Source: Rhodonellum sp041748555 (GTDB lineage Bacteria; Bacteroidota; Bacteroidia; Cytophagales; Cyclobacteriaceae). Taken from it: a DNA stretch of 64,000 bases. Under the pieces are notes generated by a model. It was not told the origin of the DNA and did not search any database. It saw only the letters and a program-made list of their open reading frames with translations. Positions 35,188 to 43,500 of the stretch are shown one piece after another. The position numbers were made by a program, and so were the translations under genes. The DNA lies in contig JBGTDA010000209.1 in NCBI GenBank assembly GCA_041748555.1, positions 1 to 64,000 of the forward strand, in the 5' to 3' direction. Position 1 is the first letter of the stretch, and the number at the start of each line of letters is the position of its first letter.

Positions 35188-38100
35188 ATGTACCTGATTT
35201 TTGATACCGAAACAACCGGATTACCCAGAAATTACAATGCCCCCATCACTGATCTTGACAACTGGCCTCGGCTTGTGCAACTGGCTTGGCAGCTGCATGA
35301 TGGAAAGGGTAAGCTAATATCAAACAACAATTTTATCATAAAGCCTGAAGGTTTTACGATTCCCTATAATGCCGAAAAAGTCCACGGGATTTCTACTTCA
35401 AGAGCTTTAAAAGAAGGCCATGACTTAGTCAAAGTGCTCGAATCTTTTCACCTCGATGTAGCAAAAACAAAATATCTTGTAGGTCATAACATTGAATTTG
35501 ACATCAATGTAGTCGGTTCGGAATTTTTAAGGAAAGAAATCCGGATGCAGCTGCTGGATTTGCAGGCTTTGGATACCAAAGATATATCCACAGAATTTTG
35601 TGGTCTTCCCGGTGGAAGAAACGGGAAATTCAAGTGGCCAACCCTGACCGAATTATATAACAAACTTTTTGGAGTTGGTTTTCAGGATGCGCATGATGCG
35701 GCCTATGATGTGGATGCTACGGCAAAATGTTTCTTCGGGCTGATTTCACAGAAAGTTCTGGCACCCGAAAAAGGAATCAACCCGCAGGATGTGGTTTATG
35801 AAGCTCCAAACTTGGAGGTGGCGAATTTTGCAGCAGCCAAAGACGAGCAGAAAGTTGCCGCAAAAGAAGTGCTCAAAGCGGCCGGTACGGCCGACATATC
35901 CGACCTGAAATCGGTTCCCTTTTCACATCTCCATGTCCATACTCAGTATTCCATTCTCCAAGCCACCTCCGAAATCCCGGCGCTGATCCAGCAGGCAAAA
36001 AGCATGAACATGCCCGCCATTGCCATGACAGATCATGGTAACATGATGGGCGCGTTTCATTTTGTGCGGGAAGCTTTGGCCAAAGAAATCAAACCGATTG
36101 TCGGCTGTGAATTCAACATCTGCCGTGACCGTGCCAACAAATCCCAAAAAGATGACGGATATCAAACCGTACTTCTGGCCAAAAACAAAGCGGGATATCA
36201 CAACTTGGCCAAGCTTTCTTCCTATGCCAATATTCAGGGATTCTATTACCTTCCGAGAATTGACCGGGAAGTGCTCATTCAATATAAAGGGGACCTGATC
36301 GCGACCACTGGAGGTCTTTGGGGGGAAATTCCTTTCCTTATTCTCAATGTGGGGGAAACCCAAGCTGAGGAAGCTTTTGTCTGGTGGAAGGAACAGTTCG
36401 GAGAAGATTTTTATATTGAACTCAACAGGCATGGAATTCCCGAAGAGGAAAAAGTCAATGAAGTTTTGTTGGGATTCGCCCAAAAGTATAATGTAAAATA
36501 TTTCGCAGCCAACAACACCTATTACAACCATAAAGCGGATGCCAATGCCCACGACATTCTACTTTGTGTGAAAGATGGTGAGTTGGTTGAAAAACCAAAA
36601 AAATACATCGGGAAGCGGGGAAGGGAATTCCGCTACGGATTTCCCAACGATGAATTTTACCTCAAATCACAGGAGGAGATGAAAAAACTTTTTGCTGATC
36701 TGCCTGAGGCGATTTCCTGTACCGATGAAATCGTCAACAAGATTGAATCCTACAAACTGGCGCGGGAAGTTTTGCTACCCAAATTTGACATTCCTGCCGA
36801 ATTTATCGATCCATTGGATGCAGAAGATGGTGGCAAAAGAGGAGAAAATGCTTATCTCAAATACCTAACCTATGAAGGTGCAAAAAAAAGATATCCGGAT
36901 CTGACCCAAGAAATTCAGGAAAGACTTGATTTTGAACTGGCAACGATTGAGAGAACCGGATATCCGGGGTACTTTTTGATTGTACAGGATTTTACAAGAG
37001 CTGCACGGGAAATGGGAGTTTCGGTTGGCCCCGGAAGGGGTTCCGCTGCAGGTTCAGCAGTTGCTTACTGTGTCTGGATTACCAATGTGGACCCCATCAA
37101 GTATGATCTCCTTTTTGAGAGATTCCTGAATCCGGATAGGGTTTCGCTTCCCGATATTGATATTGATTTTGATGATGAGGGCAGGCAAAAGGTAATCGAT
37201 TATGTGATCCAAAAATACGGTTCCAATCAGGTCGCCCAAATCATCACCTACGGCACGATGGCCGCCAAATCCGCCATCCGAGATACAGCGAGGGTTTTGA
37301 ATCTGCCTCTGGTGGAAGCTGACAGATTATCCAAACTGGTACCGGATATAAAACTCAAAGCGCTTTTTGATATCGGGAAAGATCGGGCCAAATTGGTCGA
37401 TAAACTGAAGAACAATTCTGATAATATTGCGAAAGCAGATGAGCTGATCAGGATTTCCAAATCAAACGACAGTTTGTCCAGAACAATCAATCAGGCCACT
37501 GTTTTGGAAGGGTCCGTTAGAAACACCGGTATCCATGCTTGCGGCGTAATCATCACCCCCGACGACATCACGAATTTTGTGCCTGTGGCGCTGGCCAAAG
37601 ATTCGGATATGGTCTGCACCCAGTTCGACAACTCCGTTGTTGAAAGTGCAGGTTTGCTGAAGATGGACTTTCTGGGTCTTAAAACCTTGACTTTGATCAA
37701 GGATGCAGTCAAGATCGTTAAAGAGCGCCATGGGATTATTCTTGATCCTGATGAATTTCCGATAGAGGATTCCAAAACCTACGAACTTTTTCAAAGAGGG
37801 GAAACCGTCGGGATTTTTCAATATGAATCCCCCGGTATGCAGAAACACATGCGGGATCTGAAACCAACGGTTTTTGCGGATTTGATTGCGATGAATGCAC
37901 TTTATCGTCCGGGACCGATAGAATATATTCCCAGCTTTATTGCAAGGAAGCATGGCTCGGAAGCCATTGCCTATGATCTGGAGGATATGAAAGAGTTCCT
38001 TGAGGAAACTTACGGAATCACTGTCTATCAGGAACAGGTGATGCTTCTTTCCCAAAAGTTGGCAGGATTTACCAAAGGTGAGGCCGATGTGTTGAGGAAG

Positions 38101-39474
38101 GCCATGGGCAAAAAGCAGAAGGACGTCTTGGATAAGATGAAACCAAAATTTGTAGAACAGGCAGCTGCCAAAGGACACGATGCCAAAAAACTGGAAAAAA
38201 TCTGGAAGGACTGGGAGGCCTTTGCTTCTTATGCTTTCAACAAATCCCACTCCACCTGCTACGCCTGGATCGCTTACCAGACTGCTTATCTCAAAGCCCA
38301 TTATCCAGCAGAATATATGGCTTCGGTGCTGAGCAACAACATGAACGATATCACCCAAGTGACATTTTTTATGGAGGAATGCAAGCGGATGGGATTGGCT
38401 GTGTTGGGACCTGATGTGAATGAATCCAGAAGTGATTTTACAGTGAACAAGGAGGGTCAGATCCGTTTTGGATTGGAAGCCATCAAAGGTGCAGGTGGTG
38501 GTGCTGTGCAGTCCATTATTGAGGAACGGGAAAGTAAAGGCATATATCAAAACATTTTTGATTTTACCAAAAGGGTCAATTCGAGGGCTGTGAATAAGAA
38601 AACATTGGAGGCTCTGGCCATGGCCGGCGGATTTGATTGTTTTCCACAACACCACAGAAGACAATATCTGGAAGCTCCGGAGGGAGAAGGCTCTTTATTG
38701 GAAAAGGCTGTTAAATACGCTGTAAAAGTCCAGCAGGAAGCCGACAGCTCTCAGGTAAGTTTATTCGGCGGGAGATCAGGGATGGAAGTGCCGCTCCCGA
38801 CCATTCTCCATATGGAGCCCTTCAGTCAGCTGCAACAGTTGAACATCGAAAAAGAAGTGGTGGGACTCTATATTTCCGGTCATCCTTTGGATCAGTTCAG
38901 GATAGAGATCGATTCCTTTACCAATACGCCTTTGCCGGAGCTGGCAAATGTTGAAGCCCTTCGCTCAAGGGGTGAAATCCGGACCGCAGGGATGGTGACT
39001 TCCTTTGCACACCGAACAACTAAAACGGGAAAACCATTTGGCACATTGACCATGGAAGATTATCATGGCGCACACACCTTTTTTATCTTTGGGGAAGATT
39101 ATATCAGGTTCAAGGAGCACTTTATGACCGGCTGGTATTTATATATTACCGGCGCGGTGCATCCCAACAGATGGAAGGAAAATGAATTCGAGTTCAAGTT
39201 TAATACCATCATGCTACTCAATGAAGTCCGGGGCAAAATGATCAAGGGACTCCGGATCAATATCGATCTGGATGACCTGACTTTGGACCTGATGGAAAAA
39301 CTGGAGGCCATCACCCAAAAGTATAAAGGCGATGCAAAGCTTTATATCAATGTCGTCGACAGCAAGGAAAACATCACCCTAGACCTGATGTCTGCCCGAT
39401 ACAGCGTGGATCCTTCCAATGCCATGATCAAAGATCTGGATCAGTTGCCGGAGGTGATTTATTCAATTATCTAA
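35188..39474 (+). CDS. dnaE: DNA polymerase III alpha subunit with N-terminal DnaQ-like exonuclease
   Basis: The 1428-residue replicative polymerase has its own proofreading domain. Residues 1-180 are DEDD exonuclease: FDTETTGL (ExoI), GHNIEFDINVV (ExoII) and QDAHDAAYDVDATA (ExoIII). From about residue 245 comes the PHP domain (FSHLHVHTQYSILQ, MTDHGNMMGAFH). The palm follows with GPGRGSAAGSA near 614 and PDIDIDFDDEGR near 653, carrying the catalytic aspartates. Next are the beta-binding/HhH region and an OB fold (EIRTAGMVTSF). The 3' end is duplicated at 42798-43064. Confidence 0.95.
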   Translation: MYLIFDTETTGLPRNYNAPITDLDNWPRLVQLAWQLHDGKGKLISNNNFIIKPEGFTIPYNAEKVHGISTSRALKEGHDLVKVLESFHLDVAKTKYLVGHNIEFDINVVGSEFLRKEIRMQLLDLQALDTKDISTEFCGLPGGRNGKFKWPTLTELYNKLFGVGFQDAHDAAYDVDATAKCFFGLISQKVLAPEKGINPQDVVYEAPNLEVANFAAAKDEQKVAAKEVLKAAGTADISDLKSVPFSHLHVHTQYSILQATSEIPALIQQAKSMNMPAIAMTDHGNMMGAFHFVREALAKEIKPIVGCEFNICRDRANKSQKDDGYQTVLLAKNKAGYHNLAKLSSYANIQGFYYLPRIDREVLIQYKGDLIATTGGLWGEIPFLILNVGETQAEEAFVWWKEQFGEDFYIELNRHGIPEEEKVNEVLLGFAQKYNVKYFAANNTYYNHKADANAHDILLCVKDGELVEKPKKYIGKRGREFRYGFPNDEFYLKSQEEMKKLFADLPEAISCTDEIVNKIESYKLAREVLLPKFDIPAEFIDPLDAEDGGKRGENAYLKYLTYEGAKKRYPDLTQEIQERLDFELATIERTGYPGYFLIVQDFTRAAREMGVSVGPGRGSAAGSAVAYCVWITNVDPIKYDLLFERFLNPDRVSLPDIDIDFDDEGRQKVIDYVIQKYGSNQVAQIITYGTMAAKSAIRDTARVLNLPLVEADRLSKLVPDIKLKALFDIGKDRAKLVDKLKNNSDNIAKADELIRISKSNDSLSRTINQATVLEGSVRNTGIHACGVIITPDDITNFVPVALAKDSDMVCTQFDNSVVESAGLLKMDFLGLKTLTLIKDAVKIVKERHGIILDPDEFPIEDSKTYELFQRGETVGIFQYESPGMQKHMRDLKPTVFADLIAMNALYRPGPIEYIPSFIARKHGSEAIAYDLEDMKEFLEETYGITVYQEQVMLLSQKLAGFTKGEADVLRKAMGKKQKDVLDKMKPKFVEQAAAKGHDAKKLEKIWKDWEAFASYAFNKSHSTCYAWIAYQTAYLKAHYPAEYMASVLSNNMNDITQVTFFMEECKRMGLAVLGPDVNESRSDFTVNKEGQIRFGLEAIKGAGGGAVQSIIEERESKGIYQNIFDFTKRVNSRAVNKKTLEALAMAGGFDCFPQHHRRQYLEAPEGEGSLLEKAVKYAVKVQQEADSSQVSLFGGRSGMEVPLPTILHMEPFSQLQQLNIEKEVVGLYISGHPLDQFRIEIDSFTNTPLPELANVEALRSRGEIRTAGMVTSFAHRTTKTGKPFGTLTMEDYHGAHTFFIFGEDYIRFKEHFMTGWYLYITGAVHPNRWKENEFEFKFNTIMLLNEVRGKMIKGLRINIDLDDLTLDLMEKLEAITQKYKGDAKLYINVVDSKENITLDLMSARYSVDPSNAMIKDLDQLPEVIYSII

Positions 39475-39492
39475 TCGGGAAAATGTTGTGCT

Positions 39493-40248
39493 TTAAAATC
39501 CGAATTCAAATCCCAATATCAATGCATAATAGGAACCTTTGAAACGATGAACGGAATTATACCTTTCTTCACGATAAGACAGCTCCTTATAATTTCTGAC
39601 ATAATAATCATCTCCCAAAGCATATCCATACATTCCTGAAATCAAGATTCTATGTTTGCCAACATTTTTATAAAGTGCTATTTCGGGTCGGACATGGAAA
39701 ATAATATTATTTTTGGACCCATGGGTCTGTAAAGAATGAAGGTATAAGTAATGTATATTGATTACTGATGAGTTGGGAACAGATACCCCATGAAGTTGAA
39801 AGATTTCCCCTTTTTCACTTATGAAATTTCTGTGCTTTCGTTCTTGTGGGTTACCGGTAAATCCCAATACCAACTTAGGGAGAAAGCCGAACCTAGAATT
39901 ACTGATTTGTAAATCATAATCGATTCCGGCAAAAAAATGAGGTTGCTTACCCGGTAATTTTCCTCCCGTGTCAGCATTCATAAATCTACCGGAGGGTATC
40001 AGACTGTTTATTCCACCACCCGCCAAAGCGCCCAAATTTTCGGATAATCGGTAACGGAGGTAAACCGAAATGTTAGCACCTCCGTTACCTTTGGCATTAA
40101 ATCCCATTAGGGGCATTGAGGTTGGTAATGTCTCTCCAATGACTACAGAACGCCCTCCTTGGATACCTAAACCAAATCTTTCCTGAGCGTTTGCGGTAAA
40201 AAAAACAGTTGATTGCATCCAAAATAAAACAACAACTAATTTTACCAT
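39493..40248 (-). CDS. Outer-membrane beta-barrel-like hypothetical protein
   Basis: The 251-residue protein has a signal peptide ending near ANAQ. Alternating strands end in aromatic residues: ISVYLRYRLSENLGALAGGG, YDLQISNSRFGFLPKLVLGF, and a C-terminal YYALILGFEFGF. The terminal Phe and overall pattern fit a small outer-membrane barrel. No function is recognised. It starts 2 bp after the stop of the lipoprotein gene, so the two probably act together. It lies in the insert between dnaE and the dnaE 3'-end duplicate. Confidence 0.6.
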   Translation of the reverse strand: MVKLVVVLFWMQSTVFFTANAQERFGLGIQGGRSVVIGETLPTSMPLMGFNAKGNGGANISVYLRYRLSENLGALAGGGINSLIPSGRFMNADTGGKLPGKQPHFFAGIDYDLQISNSRFGFLPKLVLGFTGNPQERKHRNFISEKGEIFQLHGVSVPNSSVINIHYLYLHSLQTHGSKNNIIFHVRPEIALYKNVGKHRILISGMYGYALGDDYYVRNYKELSYREERYNSVHRFKGSYYALILGFEFGF

Positions 40249-40250
40249 TT

Positions 40251-41336
40251 CTAATTCCTCAAAATAGGTTGTAGCCTAAACTCATAGCCTGAAGTGGTGA
40301 TAGCGACATCACCTCCAAGCCTACCCCTGAATATTCCATAAAGGTTGATCACATCTAGTCTCCTTGCCGCTTCCCAATGGACTTTTTGAACCTTGTCTCT
40401 ATTTGCAGGTTGTGGCCAACAACCCTGACAAGAATCCCAACAGTTATAAAGATTTACCGTGCTCCTATTTTTTGGTTTAAAACTACCCCAATAAAACACT
40501 GACATATTTGAGTCTGGTTCTGGAGTCCAGTTATTGGTTTGCATATAAAGCCTTGAATCGTGGGATAGTTCAGTCTTTAATCTAAAATAAATCCCAGCTG
40601 GCTGATAAACGTGTAGCGCTGTAGCCCTATACTCTCTTAAAAATGTTGATGAAACCCAGGTCAGAGTAAATTCAACTTTTTTGTCCGGCTCAAGGACATC
40701 GTCTCTATTTGAAGGTATTAGGGGTATCCCAGTCCCCGGAGGAATATTTCCCGGGCAATTTTGAATCCTGAAATTTTCATAGGTTGAATATTTTTTTTCA
40801 ACACCTTCCACTGATGAATCATAGGCTAAATCAAGTTCAGATAAAATATCTGTTTCGAATGTAAATTTCCTTATATTTTTATGTTCAAAATTCTTTGAAA
40901 TCATTTGATTTTTCAGACTACTATTGTTGGTAACCCCTACTAATTCCCTTTCAAAATCTAATGAAAACAAATAATCTCCAATAATCACCATTCCATCCTT
41001 ATCCAAAATACCAAGAAGTGGGGTATCCTGAAAACCTTCAAGATTATCCAATAACTCTTCTGAAACACGTAAATCAGTTCCCTTGGCCTGTTTGTACTCT
41101 TCCAATATTTTTTGATAAGACAAAAATTCTGGTAAGCTGAGGTCATCAGATTTTTCTAAAAGTCCTTCATAAACTTCATTACTTGCAAATTTAAGAGTCC
41201 CATCTTTTAATTCTATCGGTTTGGAATCAATAACTAATTCAGTTAAATCATCTAAATCTTCTTGGCATCCAATTACCCCCATAATTGCTACGATTGCCAA
41301 AAATGCGTTTTTTACATTGTGAACATTTTTTTTCAT
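40251..41336 (-). CDS. Hypothetical lipoprotein
   Basis: The 361-residue protein has a lipoprotein signal (MGVIGCQ, Cys about 25). An acidic N-terminal region is followed by a C-terminal domain with several cysteines (LYNCWDSCQGCWPQPA). I do not recognise the family. It is the first gene of a two-gene unit with the barrel protein and lies 79 bp from a strong palindromic terminator. It could be a cell-surface adhesin or a secreted component, but nothing in the sequence decides this. Confidence 0.6.
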   Translation of the reverse strand: MKKNVHNVKNAFLAIVAIMGVIGCQEDLDDLTELVIDSKPIELKDGTLKFASNEVYEGLLEKSDDLSLPEFLSYQKILEEYKQAKGTDLRVSEELLDNLEGFQDTPLLGILDKDGMVIIGDYLFSLDFERELVGVTNNSSLKNQMISKNFEHKNIRKFTFETDILSELDLAYDSSVEGVEKKYSTYENFRIQNCPGNIPPGTGIPLIPSNRDDVLEPDKKVEFTLTWVSSTFLREYRATALHVYQPAGIYFRLKTELSHDSRLYMQTNNWTPEPDSNMSVFYWGSFKPKNRSTVNLYNCWDSCQGCWPQPANRDKVQKVHWEAARRLDVINLYGIFRGRLGGDVAITTSGYEFRLQPILRN

Positions 41337-41414
41337 AACGGTAAAATTTTGGTTTTCTGTTGTGACTTTTGAACTAAAAATATTCTTATAAACGAACTAA
41401 ATTATAATGATATA

Positions 41415-41440
41415 AAAAATACCCTGTACAGGGTATTTTT
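41415..41440. terminator. Perfect 26-bp palindrome, bidirectional terminator-like
   Basis: AAAAATACCCTGT is mirrored exactly by ACAGGGTATTTTT. The A-run and T-run on either side allow termination in both directions. A second inverted repeat, AACAGAAAGTT (41449-41459) and AACTTTCTGTT (41476-41486), follows. Together they separate the DUF4143 ATPase gene from the lipoprotein gene downstream. Confidence 0.6.
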
Positions 41441-41509
41441 CATTGAATAACAGAAAGTTAAGACAGGGTTTATTAAACTTTCTGTTAGCTGGCTTGGCCA
41501 GATTGGGTT

Positions 41510-42715
41510 TTATTGGATCTCCCGGTAAAAGTCCAAGAGATTCAATTGCCTGATCCCTTGGTAGTTTCCTCCTGTTAAGGGGTCATTGAGAGTAATCACA
41601 TGCTTCGGGTAATTATCCAGGATTTTAAGGAGATTGCCAAACTCTCTTTCTTCCGTTGATTTATCTGAAATGGTCAGGGCAACTTGAATATAAATTTTTT
41701 CACCATTTCTACCTCCTACAAAATCAATTTCCTTATCCTCTATCTTCCCTACAAATACTTGCCAGCCCATTCTTCTTAAATGCATATAAACTGCATTTTC
41801 CAAAAGTTTATGTAAATCCCTTTTTTGATTAAAGCCTAAAATAGCGTTTCTTAATCCCAAATCTTCAAAATAATATTTTTCCCCAATTTCAAATATCTTA
41901 AGTCCTCCTATTTCCGACCTGACAACTTTATAAATAATAAATGAGTTTGTTAAAGCTTTCAGATAACTGACGATTATTGGAACTGAAAGATTTATCTTTT
42001 GGGATTTTAAGTACTTGTGAATATTGTTTGCAGATAGAAGACTACCCACATTGTCGCAGAGGAAAGTAACCAAATTCTCTAAAAAAGGGACATTTCTGAT
42101 ATTTTCCCTAGCTACCACGTCTTTGAGAAGAATAGTGGCATAAACATTATTTAAGTACTCGAAAGGAATATCTTCCTTTAGTCCAAGGTGATGGAGAAAT
42201 GGCATTCCCCCATATTTCAAATACAAGGTGAGAGATTCGAAGTTTTCTTCCAATCCATGAAAATTCAGGAATTCATCAAATCCAAGACTATGTATTTCAA
42301 AAGCCACATAACGTCCCGAAAGTTGACTTGCAAGTTCACCTGAGAGAATGTGGGCATTGCTTCCTGTGATATAAATATCACAATTGGTATTTAACAAAAA
42401 ACTTCTTATAGATTTCTGAAATTCTTGGATCTCTTGAATTTCATCTATAAAAATATAATTCATCGAATCATTTTTCAGTTGGGCATTGAGATAATCGGTT
42501 AAGTCTTTATGGTCTTGAATATCCGCAAATACCTCAAGTTCCTTATTAATGTAAATGATTTTTCCGTAAGGGTTCAGTTCTTTCAACTTGTCCATCAATT
42601 CATACATGACGTAACTTTTCCCCACCCTTCTTTGCCCCGTTAAAACCTTTATTACAGGTTTATTCACAAATGGCATAATTTGGACTAAGTACTTTTTTCT
42701 AGATATATATTTCAT
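41510..42715 (-). CDS. ATP-binding protein of the AAA/DUF4143 family
   Basis: The 401-residue protein has a P-loop KVLTGQRRVGKSYVMYEL (about 24-41). Walker B is YIFIDEIQEIQEF near residue 92, and ITGSNAHILSGE is sensor 1. The C-terminal DUF4143 part contains KIFEIGEKYYFEDLGLRN and a PD-(D/E)xK-like VGKIEDKEIDFVGGRNGEKI. These proteins are abundant in Bacteroidota, often next to mobile DNA, and their role is unclear. A palindromic operator-like site lies directly upstream. Confidence 0.85.
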   Translation of the reverse strand: MKYISRKKYLVQIMPFVNKPVIKVLTGQRRVGKSYVMYELMDKLKELNPYGKIIYINKELEVFADIQDHKDLTDYLNAQLKNDSMNYIFIDEIQEIQEFQKSIRSFLLNTNCDIYITGSNAHILSGELASQLSGRYVAFEIHSLGFDEFLNFHGLEENFESLTLYLKYGGMPFLHHLGLKEDIPFEYLNNVYATILLKDVVARENIRNVPFLENLVTFLCDNVGSLLSANNIHKYLKSQKINLSVPIIVSYLKALTNSFIIYKVVRSEIGGLKIFEIGEKYYFEDLGLRNAILGFNQKRDLHKLLENAVYMHLRRMGWQVFVGKIEDKEIDFVGGRNGEKIYIQVALTISDKSTEEREFGNLLKILDNYPKHVITLNDPLTGGNYQGIRQLNLLDFYREIQ

Positions 42716-42720
42716 CTTTC

Positions 42721-42779
42721 TATAAAGTATACTTTATAAAAGTACGTGATTATTGATTTACATAAAACATACTTTATAA
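42721..42779 (-). promoter_or_regulatory. Palindromic operator-like site before the DUF4143 gene
   Basis: TATAAAGTATACTTTATA at 42721-42738 is a perfect 18-bp palindrome. A second half-site, ATACTTTATAAA, repeats at 42769-42780, 42 bp from the matching ATACTTTATAAA at 42729-42740. It begins 6 bp upstream of the start codon, so a bound protein would block transcription or translation start. No regulator gene is adjacent; autoregulation is possible. Confidence 0.5.
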
Positions 42780-42797
42780 ATAATATGAAAGATAATT

Positions 42798-43064
42798 CAT
42801 CATGCTGCTCAATTAAGTCCGCAGCAAAATGATCAAAGGTCTCAGGGTAAACATAGATTTGGATGACCTGACCTTGGATCTAATGGAAAAACTGGAAAAA
42901 ATCACCCAAAATATAAAGGGGAGGCCAAACTCTACATCAATGTCATAGACAGCAAAGAGGACATTACCCTTGACCTGATGTCTACCAGATATGCGGTGGA
43001 TCCCTCCAATGCCATGATCAAGGATCTGGATCAGCTGCCGGAGGTGGTATATTCGATTATCTAA
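42798..43064 (+). pseudogene. Decayed duplicate of the dnaE 3' end
   Basis: The segment aligns base for base with dnaE 39208-39474, including the TAA stop. My hand count gives about 44 mismatches and one gap in 267 positions, roughly 83% identity. It encodes LRVNIDLDDLTLDLMEKLE and VIDSKEDITLDLMS, against the dnaE versions. It carries a GAA-to-TAA change near 42812 and a one-base deletion near 42910, so it is not translated. Many differences are at third codon positions, so it diverged under coding selection before decay. It ends the insert that begins after dnaE. Confidence 0.88.
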
Positions 43065-43322
43065 CCATAATCTGAAAATCATATCCTATCTATGTAATCT
43101 TTGCCGGTCTTTGTTTTTGTCCCCGCAACAGAATTTGTTTTTTTTCAGGTCAGCTGAATATGTATCCGGAACAAATGATTATGCCAATCCCATTATCGGT
43201 CTTGTAAGTGAAACAAGTTAATTGACTAAAGTATTTTAACTAACTTTCACTTTCATCATTATTGTTGGAACTATGATTAACCTGTTATTGATTTTGGTTC
43301 CTATTTCTTGGTTTTCCCCCAT
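43065..43322 (+). other. Intergenic stretch with a possible gene-end relic
   Basis: After the dnaE duplicate, one frame around 43155-43220 reads SAEYVSGTNDYANPIIGLVS and ends with TAA, resembling the C-terminus of a longer protein whose start is lost. The family is not recognised. The rest shows nothing clear. Confidence 0.3.
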
Positions 43323-43500
43323 ATGAGCAATCAGGGTTGCTTTTATCTTAATTTGATTTTAATAATCTTATTGCTTTTGGCATGTTCTGAAAAGCCAAAG
43401 TCCGATCTGATCGAGATAACTATCCCGGAAAAATTTGACAAGGAGATTCGCCTTGCCGATATAGCAAAGTCCGTTGAAAGGGATTCAATTGGAAACTATT
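43323..43500 (+). pseudogene. N-terminal fragment of a six-bladed beta-propeller lipoprotein
   Basis: From ATG 43323 the frame encodes a lipoprotein signal (LIIL..LLACSEK). IEITIPEKFDKEIRLADIAK and SVE follow, the usual lead-in of Bacteroidota 6-bladed-propeller lipoproteins. Coding sense is lost near 43490, where the frame runs into the antisense end of the erythromycin-esterase-like gene. The propeller itself is gone. Confidence 0.55.

Noticed and set aside
35923..36552. A 209-residue minus-strand open frame inside dnaE
   Set aside because: It is antisense to the PHP domain, with no recognisable motif; a shadow of a strongly biased coding region.
37462..38664. A 400-residue open frame on the minus strand inside dnaE
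   Set aside because: It is fully antisense to the conserved palm and beta-binding region of dnaE. Its translation is rich in Ser, His, Phe and Cys without any domain pattern, so it is a shadow frame.
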